Source of the DNA: an uncultured Prevotella sp.
GTDB lineage: Bacteria > Bacteroidota > Bacteroidia > Bacteroidales > Bacteroidaceae
Assembly (NCBI GenBank): GCA_900546345.1
Contig: URCI01000063.1
Location: 1 to 15,072 of the forward strand
Direction: 5' to 3'
DNA length: 15,072 nt
In this document: positions 1 to 6,784 of the stretch, one piece after another
Layout of the letters: every line of letters starts with the position of its first letter
Numbering within the stretch: position 1 is the stretch's first letter
Program-made: the position numbers and the translations under genes
The notes under the pieces: generated by a model
The model's database searches: none
Told to the model about the DNA's origin: nothing
What the model saw: the letters and a program-made list of their open reading frames with translations, nothing else

Positions 1-50
1 GACCTTACCCGAAAAATTGGATAGAATTATGAGCACAGACTTGACACCCT
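1..50. mobile_element. Probable end of an insertion element interrupting czcA
   Basis: Read on the minus strand, CzcA homology runs through the conserved Gly-Asp-Phe-Glu-Asn of the late periplasmic domain and stops abruptly at position 51. From position 50 outward the sequence begins AGGGTGTCAAGTCTGTGCTC, becomes AT-rich, and brings a stop codon after seven foreign codons. An abrupt break in a conserved gene, followed by a GTGTCAA-type terminus, is what an insertion-sequence end looks like; the style recalls IS256-family ends, but this is inference. Neither a transposase nor the other end lies in the window, so the family and any target duplication cannot be determined. A deletion or an assembly join could look the same. 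Confidence 0.45.
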
Positions 51-2633
51 ATTTTCAAAGTCACCGTTCCACGTTATCTTGTAGCTATCGGGCAGTTTGA
101 CAGCCTTGGCCACCTTGGCCCGCGCCTCATCGACGGCAGAGCCCATGTCACGGTCGCGCACGCTGAACTTCACGGCACAGTAGCGGCTGTGGTTCTCACG
201 GTAGATGATGAGTGGTCCGCTGATGGCACGTATCGTGGCCAATTCGCCAATGGGTATCATCTGACCGTCATCGTTAGGCACCTTGATCTTGGCAATGGCC
301 TCAGCGTTATCGCGGTAGGGCTCGGCATAGCGCACCACAAGGTTGAACTTGCGCTCGTCCTCATAGACCTGCGAGGCCGCCTTGCCGCCAATGGCCATCT
401 CGATGATGCTCTGCACGTCGTCTTTCTTCACGCCGTAGCGTGCCAGCCTGTCCTCGTCGATGTCGATCTGCAGTTCGGGCTGCCCCATGTTGCGGATCAC
501 ACCCAGGTCGGTGATGCCACGGATGGGCTTCATCGTGTGATAGACCTGCCAAGCCAGCTTCTCACTCTGCGCGAGGTCCTTGCCATAGACTTTCGCCACG
601 ATGGCACCCTTTACGCCGCTCACTGCCTCTTCCACATTGTCGGAGATAGGTTGCGAGAAGTTGAAGTCGATACCCGGATAGACGCTCAGCCACCGGGTCA
701 TGTCGTCGACGACCTGTTCCTTGGTGCGTCCCGTCTTCCACTCCTTCTCGGGATAGAGCTTCACAAAGAGCTCGATGTTGTAGAATCCCGTGGCATCTGT
801 ACCGTCGTTGGGGCGTCCCGTCTGTGTCATCACCTGGCTCACCTCGGGATAGGTCAGCAGGATGTGGCGGAACTCATTGGCGAGTTTCACGCTCTGCGGC
901 AGAGACACGCTCTGCGGCAGAGTGGCACGCGCATAGATAGACCCCTCATTCATCTCAGGCAGAAACTCGGAGCCGAGCAGGTGGAAACAGCACAGTCCCG
1001 CCACCATCGCCACAAGTGCCACGGCGATGACCTTGCGGCAGTGGTGATGGCAATAGGCGAAGGCCGCGTCGGCATAGCGATAGAAAAAGTCCAGAAAGCG
1101 GTTTTTCTTCTCCTGCACATTTTTCTTCAGCAACAGCGACGACAGCACCGGCACCAGCGTCAGCGTGAACAGCAGCGCTCCAAGCAGGGCAAAGCCGAGC
1201 GTATAGGCTAAGGGCGAGAACATCTTGCCCTCTACTTTCTGGAACGTGAAGATAGGCAGCAACGCCGTGATGATGATGAGTTTGGAGAAGAACACCGACT
1301 TGGCCTTGCCGCGCGCCGTCTGACGGATCATGCCCAAATGGCTGCGGCGGTTGAAAGCCTCCATGCCGATGCTGCGCGCCTGAGCCGAGAGTGCCACAAA
1401 GAGCGCCTCCACCATCACCACGGCACCGTCGATGATGATGCCAAAGTCGATGGCTCCCATACTGAGCAGGTTGGCACTCATGCCACAGACATGCAGGGCG
1501 ATGAAGGCAAAGAGCAGTGCCAACGGAATGACGGAAGCCACAATCACCGTCGTACGCCAGTCCTTCATAAACAGCAGTACCACGAGGGTGACAAGGATGA
1601 TACCCTCCAAGACATTGTGCATCACCGTGCCTACGGCCAGGTTGACAAGGTCCTCACGATCATAGAAGGGTACGATCTTCACGTCTTTGGGCAAGTCGTC
1701 GTGCTGTATCTCGTCGATCTTGCTTTTCAGAGCTTTGATGACCTCTTCTATGTTCTCGCCTTTGCGCATGACCACGATGCCCTCCACGACATCATCGTCT
1801 TTGCCGCGTCCCACCTGACCGAGACGTGGCTGACAACTCTCGTGCACGGTAGCCAGGTTGCGCACAAGGATAGGTGTACCACCGACGTTCTTCACGACGA
1901 TGTCGCCAATCTCCCGTACGTTGTTGATAAGTCCGATGCCGCGCACCACGTATGCCTGGGAGCTACGCTGGATGACGTCGCCGCCAACGTTGACATTGCT
2001 GTTGGCAATAGCCTGATAGAGTTCGAGTGAGCTCACGCCGTACGTGGCAAGCTGATTAGGATTGACGCTGACCTCAAAGGTTTTCACCTCACCGCCGAAG
2101 CTGACGATGTCGGCAATGCCGGGCACGGAGCGCAGCTTGCGCTCGATGACCCAATCCTGCAGCGTCTTCAACTCACGCACCGACCGCTTGTCGCTGCGAA
2201 GGGTATAGCGATAGATTTCTCCGGTAGGTCCTGACAGCGGCTGCACGTCGGGCTCCACACCGTCGGGCAAGTCAGCATCGTGAAGCAGGTTATAGACTTG
2301 TTGCCGTGCAAACTCGTCGTCGACATGATCGTCAAAACATACGGTGACCACGGAGAGACCGAAGAGCGTCGTCGAGCGTATGTCGGTCTTCTTCTGCACT
2401 GAGTTCATGGCGATCTCGATGGGGATGGTGACAAACTTCTCAATCTCCTCGGCCGATCGCCCCGGCCACTGCGTGATGATGGTCACCTTGGTGTTGGTCA
2501 CGTCGGGAAAGGCATCGATGGGTGTCTGGCGGAAGCTGACCACACCAAGCACGACGACGGCGAGGGTGACAACGAGGATGAGGTACTTGCGCTTCAGCGA
2601 GAAGGCGATGATGAAATCGATGAACTTATTCAT
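27..2633 (-). CDS. czcA: CzcA/CusA-type heavy-metal efflux RND pump, C-terminally truncated
   Basis: Inner-membrane proton-driven pump of the heavy-metal (HME) RND family, which exports divalent metal ions through a CzcB adaptor and CzcC channel. Seen: TM1 at about residues 16-34; five helices at about 340-501; TM4 with the proton-relay signature DFGIIIDGAVVMVE (D396, D402, E409), typical of the HME1 Co/Zn/Cd class; TM7 at about 534-553; then the hallmark GSEFLPEMNEGSIYARATLP. The protein ends at 868 residues, whereas the family is about 1,030-1,050: after GDFEN it runs into unrelated sequence and TAA, so TM8-TM12 are missing. The ATG at 2633 is preferred over an in-frame TTG at 2639 because relatives begin MNKFIDFIIAFSLK. 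It overlaps the czcB stop by 8 bases, implying translational coupling. Probably not functional. Metal specificity is inferred from the TM4 motif only. Confidence 0.9.
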   Translation of the reverse strand: MNKFIDFIIAFSLKRKYLILVVTLAVVVLGVVSFRQTPIDAFPDVTNTKVTIITQWPGRSAEEIEKFVTIPIEIAMNSVQKKTDIRSTTLFGLSVVTVCFDDHVDDEFARQQVYNLLHDADLPDGVEPDVQPLSGPTGEIYRYTLRSDKRSVRELKTLQDWVIERKLRSVPGIADIVSFGGEVKTFEVSVNPNQLATYGVSSLELYQAIANSNVNVGGDVIQRSSQAYVVRGIGLINNVREIGDIVVKNVGGTPILVRNLATVHESCQPRLGQVGRGKDDDVVEGIVVMRKGENIEEVIKALKSKIDEIQHDDLPKDVKIVPFYDREDLVNLAVGTVMHNVLEGIILVTLVVLLFMKDWRTTVIVASVIPLALLFAFIALHVCGMSANLLSMGAIDFGIIIDGAVVMVEALFVALSAQARSIGMEAFNRRSHLGMIRQTARGKAKSVFFSKLIIITALLPIFTFQKVEGKMFSPLAYTLGFALLGALLFTLTLVPVLSSLLLKKNVQEKKNRFLDFFYRYADAAFAYCHHHCRKVIAVALVAMVAGLCCFHLLGSEFLPEMNEGSIYARATLPQSVSLPQSVKLANEFRHILLTYPEVSQVMTQTGRPNDGTDATGFYNIELFVKLYPEKEWKTGRTKEQVVDDMTRWLSVYPGIDFNFSQPISDNVEEAVSGVKGAIVAKVYGKDLAQSEKLAWQVYHTMKPIRGITDLGVIRNMGQPELQIDIDEDRLARYGVKKDDVQSIIEMAIGGKAASQVYEDERKFNLVVRYAEPYRDNAEAIAKIKVPNDDGQMIPIGELATIRAISGPLIIYRENHSRYCAVKFSVRDRDMGSAVDEARAKVAKAVKLPDSYKITWNGDFENRVSSLCS

Positions 2634-3708
2634 TGCCAAGCGTGTTAAAGACCAACAATGCGTTCTTGCTCACCACGCGCTCACCGGGCTGCAGTCCGCT
2701 GAGGATATAGGCATAGTCGTGGCCCACATGCTCGGCTTTGACGGGCTGGCGACGGTAGTGACGACGACCGTCAGCAACCACCACATAGTCGGCACCACCG
2801 TCGAAGACGATAGCCTTGGCGGGCACACGGCACAGGGCCTTGCCGCCCCCACCGGTGCTGACATGCACGGTGGCGAACATGCCCGGGCGCAGCAGACCGC
2901 GGGCATTGTCCAACGTGATGCGCACCTTCATCGTCTTGCTCTCACTGTCGAGCACGTTGTACACCTTATCTATATGTCCGTCGAAGATTTCTCCGTCGTA
3001 GGCCATCGTGGTCACGGTGACGGGCGCACCTTGGCGTATCTTGGCAATGTCGCTCTCATAGACATCGGCGATGACCCACACACGGCTGAGGTTGGCAATC
3101 TCCAGCGCCTCTCCACCGCCCTCGCCGTCGGGACTGACATAGCTGTCATCATAGACATTCTTCACGGTGACATAACCGCTGATGGGCGATCGCAGCACGG
3201 CGGTGGCCCGGCCGCCGAAGCCGTTGATGCCCGCCACGGCCCCTAAGCGGCTGCGTTCGGCACGCGCCACGACGAGGGCGGCACGCGCCTCGCCGACCTC
3301 CTTGTCAGAGGCCATTCCAGAGCGGCGCATGTCCTGTTTCATCTCATAGTCGCGCTCGGCCAAGCGTATCTGCGCGTCGGCGTCGGCAAGCCCCTTGTTA
3401 TAGTCGGCTGCCTCCTCACTGTGGATGACGGCGAGGCACTGTCCGCGGCGCACTTGGTCGCCCACCTCGACGGAGAGCCCGCTCACACGTCCCGAGCAAG
3501 GGATGAACACCTTGCGCACGAGACGCTCGTCGCAGCTCACGTCGCCATTGAGCGTGAGTTCGTCGCCATAGCTGCCCATCTCTACGGGTGTTGTCTCGAT
3601 CACCTCGCTGCGCAACGAATGGTAGGTGTCTGCCGTCGCCTTCTTCTTCGACGGCGAGCAGGCTGCCAGGCACACGAGCCCGGCAAGCATCAATATATTC
3701 TGTTTCAT
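2626..3708 (-). CDS. czcB: CzcB-type periplasmic adaptor (membrane fusion) lipoprotein
   Basis: Periplasmic adaptor linking the RND pump to the outer-membrane channel. The 360-residue product starts with a lipoprotein signal, MKQNILMLAGLVCLAAC, with lipobox LAAC and acylated Cys17, so it should be membrane-anchored. Two halves of a lipoyl/barrel-sandwich domain are seen at about 62-98 (SGRVSGLSVEVGDQVRRGQ) and 170-208 (RSPISGYVTVKNV). They flank a short alpha-hairpin of charged heptads at about 100-155. A beta-barrel domain follows at about 210-285 (LRPGMFATVHV), then a membrane-proximal domain to about 352 (GLQPGERVVSKNALLV). There is no His-rich metal-binding tail. The ATG at 3708 is preceded by AGGAACAGAAG. 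It lies 98 bases downstream of czcC with no promoter visible in the gap, so it is probably co-transcribed. It appears intact, but its pump partner is truncated. Confidence 0.92.
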   Translation of the reverse strand: MKQNILMLAGLVCLAACSPSKKKATADTYHSLRSEVIETTPVEMGSYGDELTLNGDVSCDERLVRKVFIPCSGRVSGLSVEVGDQVRRGQCLAVIHSEEAADYNKGLADADAQIRLAERDYEMKQDMRRSGMASDKEVGEARAALVVARAERSRLGAVAGINGFGGRATAVLRSPISGYVTVKNVYDDSYVSPDGEGGGEALEIANLSRVWVIADVYESDIAKIRQGAPVTVTTMAYDGEIFDGHIDKVYNVLDSESKTMKVRITLDNARGLLRPGMFATVHVSTGGGGKALCRVPAKAIVFDGGADYVVVADGRRHYRRQPVKAEHVGHDYAYILSGLQPGERVVSKNALLVFNTLGNE

Positions 3709-3806
3709 CTTCTGTTCCTATATTCAAGTACAACTTCTATTATCGAGTTCTTTCTTATCAAGAATTTGAGAATTAACATGCATCTGTCATGGGTCTGAGA
3801 ATTTGC

Positions 3807-5075
3807 TTACTCTCCCCACATCATCTTGAGCCGTTCTGCCGCTTGTAGCATCTTGTTTTTGGCATCGAGGCGGGCGAGCATGGTGTCGCGGTAGTTGGCA
3901 TAGAGATCGACGAACTCCACGAGGGTGATATGCCGGCTCATGAACTGCTGTTCGGTGGAGCGTAGCATCGCGTCCATGTCGGTGTCGAGCGAGGGCGACG
4001 GCTGGCGTAGCTGCCGGAGGTATTGCCCCACGATGTCGAGGTCGGCCTGCCGCTGCTGCGTGAGGGCGAGTCGCTGACGGTCAGCGGCAAGCAAGGCCTG
4101 CTCGGCGGCGGCCTCGGCACTGCGTATGTTGCCGCGGTTGCGGTTCCACAGAGGCAGAGTCACGCTCAGTCCCACAGCGAAGTAGTTATGTCCGATGCTG
4201 CCGTTCTTGTCGTACTCTCCCTGCACGCTCATCTGTGGCAGAGCCTGGCTGCGCTGCCACTTCAGTGCGTGGCGTGCTGCCTCGGCCTGGCTGGCTAGTG
4301 TGCGCAGCTCGGGCAGGGTGTCGGTCTGAGCCGTCGTATCGCTACCGTGGAGAGCGAGGTAGACGCGCGAGGCCTCGGCCACAGCCTTTTTCTCGTCGAG
4401 GTCGGGCACGAGGGGCGCTGTGCCCGGGATGCCCAGTGCGAGTCGCAGCTGGCTCTGCAAGTCCGAGACCGCTAAGAGCAGGTCGGCGCGCGATTTGCGC
4501 AGCTGGTAGACCATCGTAGCGATGCGCTGTGTCTCTATGGCGGCAATGTTGCCCTTGTCGCTCTGTTCACGGTAGGCGGCAAGGATCTTCTCCGCCGAGG
4601 CTATCTCGGTGTCGTAGGTTTCGGCTTGCCGCTGCTGGTAATAGAGATCGATGAGTGCGGTGTGTACCTGTGTGCGCAGGTCGCGCGTGGTGACCTGTAG
4701 CTGGCTGTGCGCGGCTTGCAGAAGTGCAGTCTGCTGTCTGACCTGCTCGGCATGCTGTCCGCCGATGGCGAAGGGCTGCGAGACTTGCACGTCTACCTCA
4801 CCATCGTATCCGGCATCGAACCAGCGACGGTTGTTGGGATTGCGCACATTGTACATCATGCTCACCGTGGGATTGTCGTAGCGGCGTGCCTGGGCCAGTT
4901 GCCCTTCGGCGGCGGCGACATCCCAGCGGGCCGACTGCAGGTCGTGGCTGCGCACGACGAGCAGACTGTCGGCCTGACGGAGGCTGAGCCGCTGCGCCTG
5001 AGCCACATCACAACAAGCCCAGCTAAGCAGCAGCATCAGCATGTTACCTATATTTACTATGCGATTCGTTTTCAT
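3807..5075 (-). CDS. czcC: CzcC/TolC-family outer-membrane efflux channel protein
   Basis: Outer-membrane factor of the tripartite metal pump. Starting at the ATG at 5075 it is 422 residues, normal for the family. The N-terminus is a signal peptide with positive residues (MKTNR), a hydrophobic core MLMLLL, and likely signal-peptidase I cleavage after AQA (residue 27); the CC in the core does not fit a lipobox. Two OEP repeats follow, with long Gln/Ala-rich helices (for example residues 107-160) and the strand motif VSQPFAIGGQ at about 98-107. The open frame extends upstream to a possible start at 5144, but those 23 residues read through the promoter and are not signal-like, so 5075 is chosen. 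An alternative ATG at 5042, preceded by AGGTAAC, would leave a signal peptide without a basic N-terminus. It is the first gene of the czcCBA operon. Confidence 0.9.
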   Translation of the reverse strand: MKTNRIVNIGNMLMLLLSWACCDVAQAQRLSLRQADSLLVVRSHDLQSARWDVAAAEGQLAQARRYDNPTVSMMYNVRNPNNRRWFDAGYDGEVDVQVSQPFAIGGQHAEQVRQQTALLQAAHSQLQVTTRDLRTQVHTALIDLYYQQRQAETYDTEIASAEKILAAYREQSDKGNIAAIETQRIATMVYQLRKSRADLLLAVSDLQSQLRLALGIPGTAPLVPDLDEKKAVAEASRVYLALHGSDTTAQTDTLPELRTLASQAEAARHALKWQRSQALPQMSVQGEYDKNGSIGHNYFAVGLSVTLPLWNRNRGNIRSAEAAAEQALLAADRQRLALTQQRQADLDIVGQYLRQLRQPSPSLDTDMDAMLRSTEQQFMSRHITLVEFVDLYANYRDTMLARLDAKNKMLQAAERLKMMWGE

Positions 5076-5081
5076 ACGCCG

Positions 5082-5113
5082 CAAAGGTACACACTTTGCA
5101 CAACGTGCTGAAA
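5082..5113 (-). promoter_or_regulatory. Bacteroidetes-type promoter for czcCBA
   Basis: On the minus strand, TACCTTTG (5089-5082) matches the TAnnTTTG -7 consensus, and TTTC (5113-5110) lies exactly 20 bases upstream as a -33-like box. The -7 element ends 6 bases before the czcC ATG, so the transcript would start at or almost at the start codon. No metal-responsive regulator gene is in the window. Confidence 0.6.
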
Positions 5114-5166
5114 CAGAAGGGATGAGAATGCTTTCATCCGACATTAAAGGTTTCTAACCGTCTTTC

Positions 5167-5208
5167 TTTTCCCAAGCCGGGAAAGCTCCCTACCTTTGCA
5201 GCCGCAAA
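5167..5208 (+). promoter_or_regulatory. Bacteroidetes-type promoter for the CHR gene pair, with two dyads
   Basis: TACCTTTG at 5191-5198 matches the -7 consensus, with a T-run at 5167-5170 at the correct 20-base spacing for a weak -33 box. Two inverted repeats overlap it: TTTCCC-AAGCC-GGGAAA (5168-5184) in the spacer, and TTTGC-AGCC-GCAAA (5195-5208) spanning the end of the -7 element and the expected start site. The leader before the ATG at 5221 would be about 15-18 bases. The czcCBA promoter fires in the opposite direction about 80 bases away. Confidence 0.6.
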
Positions 5209-5220
5209 ACAGAAAGAGCA

Positions 5221-5748
5221 ATGTTACTGAAATTCTTCCTTATATGTAATAAGATTGGGGCGTTCACCCTGGGTGGCGGATACGCCATGATACCCATCAT
5301 GGAGCGCGAGTATGTCGACAAAAACCACTGGCTCACCCGCGAGGAGTTCATGGACATCATGGTGGTGGCGCAGACTACACCCGGCATCTTCTCCATCGAC
5401 ATTGCAAGTCACATCGGCTATAAGCTGCGTGGCGTGTGGGGTGGCATTGTCGGTGCACTGGGCATCGCGCTTCCCTCTATCATCGCCATTCTGCTCATCG
5501 CCATCTTCTTTCATAACTTCAAGGACAATGTCTATGTCGAGAAGTTCTTCCGTGGCGTGCGACCGGCGGTGGTGGCCCTCATCGCAGCCCCTTGTTTTAA
5601 GATGGCGCGCACGGCAAATATTACATGGACATCGAGTTGGATCCCCGTGGTGAGCTGCCTGCTCATTGCGGCCTTAGGTGTCTCTCCGATATGGATCATC
5701 CTCGCGGCAGGTGTGGGTGGATACGTTTATGGGAGAGTTAGCAGTTAG
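5221..5748 (+). CDS. chrA: CHR-family (chromate transporter-like) half protein, N-terminal type
   Basis: Inner-membrane protein of the CHR family, 175 residues: a single CHR domain, about half the length of classical two-domain ChrA (about 400). Seen: the N-terminal amphipathic start and signature FLICNKIGAFTLGGGYAMIP (residues 7-26), the loop HWLTREEFMDIMVVAQTTPG (36-55), and hydrophobic segments at about 73-98, 112-128 and 140-170. Known members export chromate by proton or sulfate exchange and often work as pairs of short subunits. Here a second CHR protein starts 39 bases downstream, so the two probably form a heteromeric pair. Chromate as substrate is a family assignment; nothing in the window proves it. 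The last three residues (Val-Ser-Ser) and the stop are supplied by the following 7-base repeat array, so the native C-terminus may once have differed. The ATG follows AGAAAGAGCA. Confidence 0.88.
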   Translation: MLLKFFLICNKIGAFTLGGGYAMIPIMEREYVDKNHWLTREEFMDIMVVAQTTPGIFSIDIASHIGYKLRGVWGGIVGALGIALPSIIAILLIAIFFHNFKDNVYVEKFFRGVRPAVVALIAAPCFKMARTANITWTSSWIPVVSCLLIAALGVSPIWIILAAGVGGYVYGRVSS

Positions 5749-5785
5749 GAATTAGCAGTTAGCAGTTAGCAATTAGCAGTTAGGA
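5737..5785. repeat. Seven tandem copies of a 7-base unit (GTTAGCA-like)
   Basis: Seven perfectly phased units: GTTAGCA, GTTAGGA, ATTAGCA, GTTAGCA, GTTAGCA, ATTAGCA, GTTAGGA, directly followed by GT and the ATG of the second CHR gene. Only unit positions 1 (G/A) and 6 (C/G) vary. Because each unit contains TAG and 7 is not a multiple of 3, the array has a stop in all three plus-strand frames. It ends the first gene, and its last unit creates AGGAG one base from the next start codon. Confidence 0.95.
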
Positions 5786-5787
5786 GT

Positions 5788-6360
5788 ATGTTGTTTCTCA
5801 AGTTATTTTATGTCTTTAGCAAGATAGGTATCTTCAACTTTGGAGGTGGCTACGCCATGCTCTCGCTCATCTACAGCGAGACGGTAGTAAAGAACCATTG
5901 GTTGACGGATGCCGAGTTTACCGACATTGTCGCCATCAGCCAGTCGACACCGGGTCCTATCGGTATCAACGCAGCCACCTACGTCGGCTATACGTCGGTC
6001 ATCAATGCTGGGTATCCTGTGTGGGCTGCCGTGCTGGGTTCTGTGCTTGCCTCGCTGAGTATCATGTGGCTGTCGTTCATTCTGATGATCAGCATCAGCC
6101 ACTATCTACTCACCCATAAGGACGCACCTTGGGTGAAGAATGTCTTCGCCGCCCTGCGCCCGGCTATCATCGGTCTCATCGCTGCTGCTGCTCTGCTGTT
6201 GATGAACAAGGAGAACTTCGGTACACCGTCGGCCAGCCTGCCACTGTTTCTACTGAGCATCGCCCTCTGCGTGGCCGTCTTCATCGCCACGCTGCGCTTC
6301 AAGGTCAACCCCATTCTGGCCATGCTCGTGTGCGGTATTGTCGGGTTACTGGCCTATTGA
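5788..6360 (+). CDS. chrA: CHR-family (chromate transporter-like) half protein, partner subunit
   Basis: Second single-CHR-domain inner-membrane protein, 190 residues. It repeats the architecture of its neighbour: KIGIFNFGGGYAMLSLIYSE (residues 12-31), NHWLTDAEFTDIVAISQSTPGP (36-57) with the full Q-S-T-P-G-P motif, then hydrophobic stretches at about 76-104, 122-139, 150-169 and 172-190. The first subunit has QTTPGI at this place, so the conserved second proline of TPGP is kept only here. The pair most likely works together in the membrane as a split two-domain ChrA. Chromate or a related oxyanion is the family's known cargo; the physiological substrate here is not evident. The start ATG sits right behind the heptamer array, with AGGAG unusually close (1 base). 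Translation may depend on coupling or on an unstructured AT-rich leader rather than Shine-Dalgarno pairing. Confidence 0.88.
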   Translation: MLFLKLFYVFSKIGIFNFGGGYAMLSLIYSETVVKNHWLTDAEFTDIVAISQSTPGPIGINAATYVGYTSVINAGYPVWAAVLGSVLASLSIMWLSFILMISISHYLLTHKDAPWVKNVFAALRPAIIGLIAAAALLLMNKENFGTPSASLPLFLLSIALCVAVFIATLRFKVNPILAMLVCGIVGLLAY

Positions 6361-6711
6361 AGGCCTGTCAAGCCCTCTCCAAACCGCCCCGCCATGTGAT
6401 ACTTGATGCCGATGATACGAATGCCAATACGTACGGTGTCCAGCAACTGATCCTAGTGATGACGTAAGTTCGACAAAACGACAGATTCTTATCCAACAGC
6501 TCAGCGTTTGTAGAAAAGAGAAACAGTCTTAGGACGGTATGAATTATTCAGGCTAAAATAGTTTATAAGAAAGGCAACTACTAATATAATTACAAGAAGT
6601 GACACAAATTATTGATTTCTCATCCGGAAATTCGAGAAATTCGTTGCTTGTCGAGCAAATACGCTGTTAATAAGCTTTAATTTTCTCTTGTCTGACTTAA
6701 TAAACGCTAAG
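6361..6711. other. Intergenic stretch without a supported gene
   Basis: The first 100 bases have coding-like composition. On the minus strand an open frame without a start codon (6452 down to a TAG at 6356-6354) reads DQLLDTVRIG followed by a basic, Gly-rich tail. It could be a gene remnant or chance, and I recognise no family. From about 6480 the sequence is AT-rich with no ORF, tRNA or clear terminator. A 5-base hairpin GGCCT/AGGCC (6351-6365) at the stop of the second CHR gene lacks a T-run and is not convincing as a terminator. Confidence 0.5.
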
Positions 6712-6740
6712 AACTAAACAAATTAGTTGTATTGAACTAA
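6712..6740. promoter_or_regulatory. Candidate operator of the BlaI-like repressor (three half-sites)
   Basis: Three alternating half-sites, AACTAA (6712-6717), TTAGTT (6723-6728) and AACTAA (6735-6740), form two overlapping perfect 6-base inverted repeats with 5- and 6-base spacers. They cover the expected -33 region of the promoter just upstream of the repressor gene. BlaI/MecI proteins are dimeric winged-helix repressors that bind dyads over their own promoters, so this position fits autoregulation. The half-site is not the TACA/TGTA core of staphylococcal operators. Confidence 0.55.
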
Positions 6741-6749
6741 ATTTTTTCG

Positions 6750-6757
6750 TTACTTTG
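6750..6757 (+). promoter_or_regulatory. Probable promoter of the BlaI-like/M56 operon (-7 element)
   Basis: TTACTTTG differs from the TAnnTTTG consensus at one position. The weak -33 box would fall at about 6726-6730, inside the dyad. Transcription would start near 6763-6766, leaving about a 20-base leader before the ATG at 6785. The same octamer occurs at 8845-8852 upstream of the GLPGLI gene. Confidence 0.5.
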
Positions 6758-6784
6758 CCGATAGAAACAATAAAACCGAAGAAA

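Noticed and set aside
888..923. Tandem 18-base direct repeat (CACGCTCTGCGGCAGAG twice) in czcA, encoding LPQSVS-LPQSVK
   Set aside because: Relatives have LPxSISLxESVKLAN at this place with the same length, so no residues were inserted; the repeat is ordinary coding sequence that happens to look duplicated.
189..1211. Long plus-strand open frame of 340 codons opposite czcA
   Set aside because: It is antisense to strongly conserved RND pump sequence, is His/Leu/Arg-rich, and has no recognisable domain; GC-rich genes commonly open the opposite frame.
1338..2030. Plus-strand open frame of 230 codons
   Set aside because: It lies entirely antisense to the czcA core, including the TM4 proton-relay motif; the composition is artefactual.
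3767..3803. Direct repeat TGAGAATT (3767-3774 and 3796-3803) in the czcC-czcB gap
   Set aside because: Two 8-base copies in AT-rich DNA with no promoter element or symmetry nearby; chance is the simplest explanation.
6351..6365. Hairpin GGCCT/AGGCC at the stop codon of the second CHR gene as a terminator
   Set aside because: Only a 5-base stem with no T-run downstream; too weak to call.
6755..6784. Upstream TTG start adding ten residues to the BlaI-like repressor
   Set aside because: The codon lies inside the -7 promoter element, and the extra residues are absent from the family's usual N-terminus.
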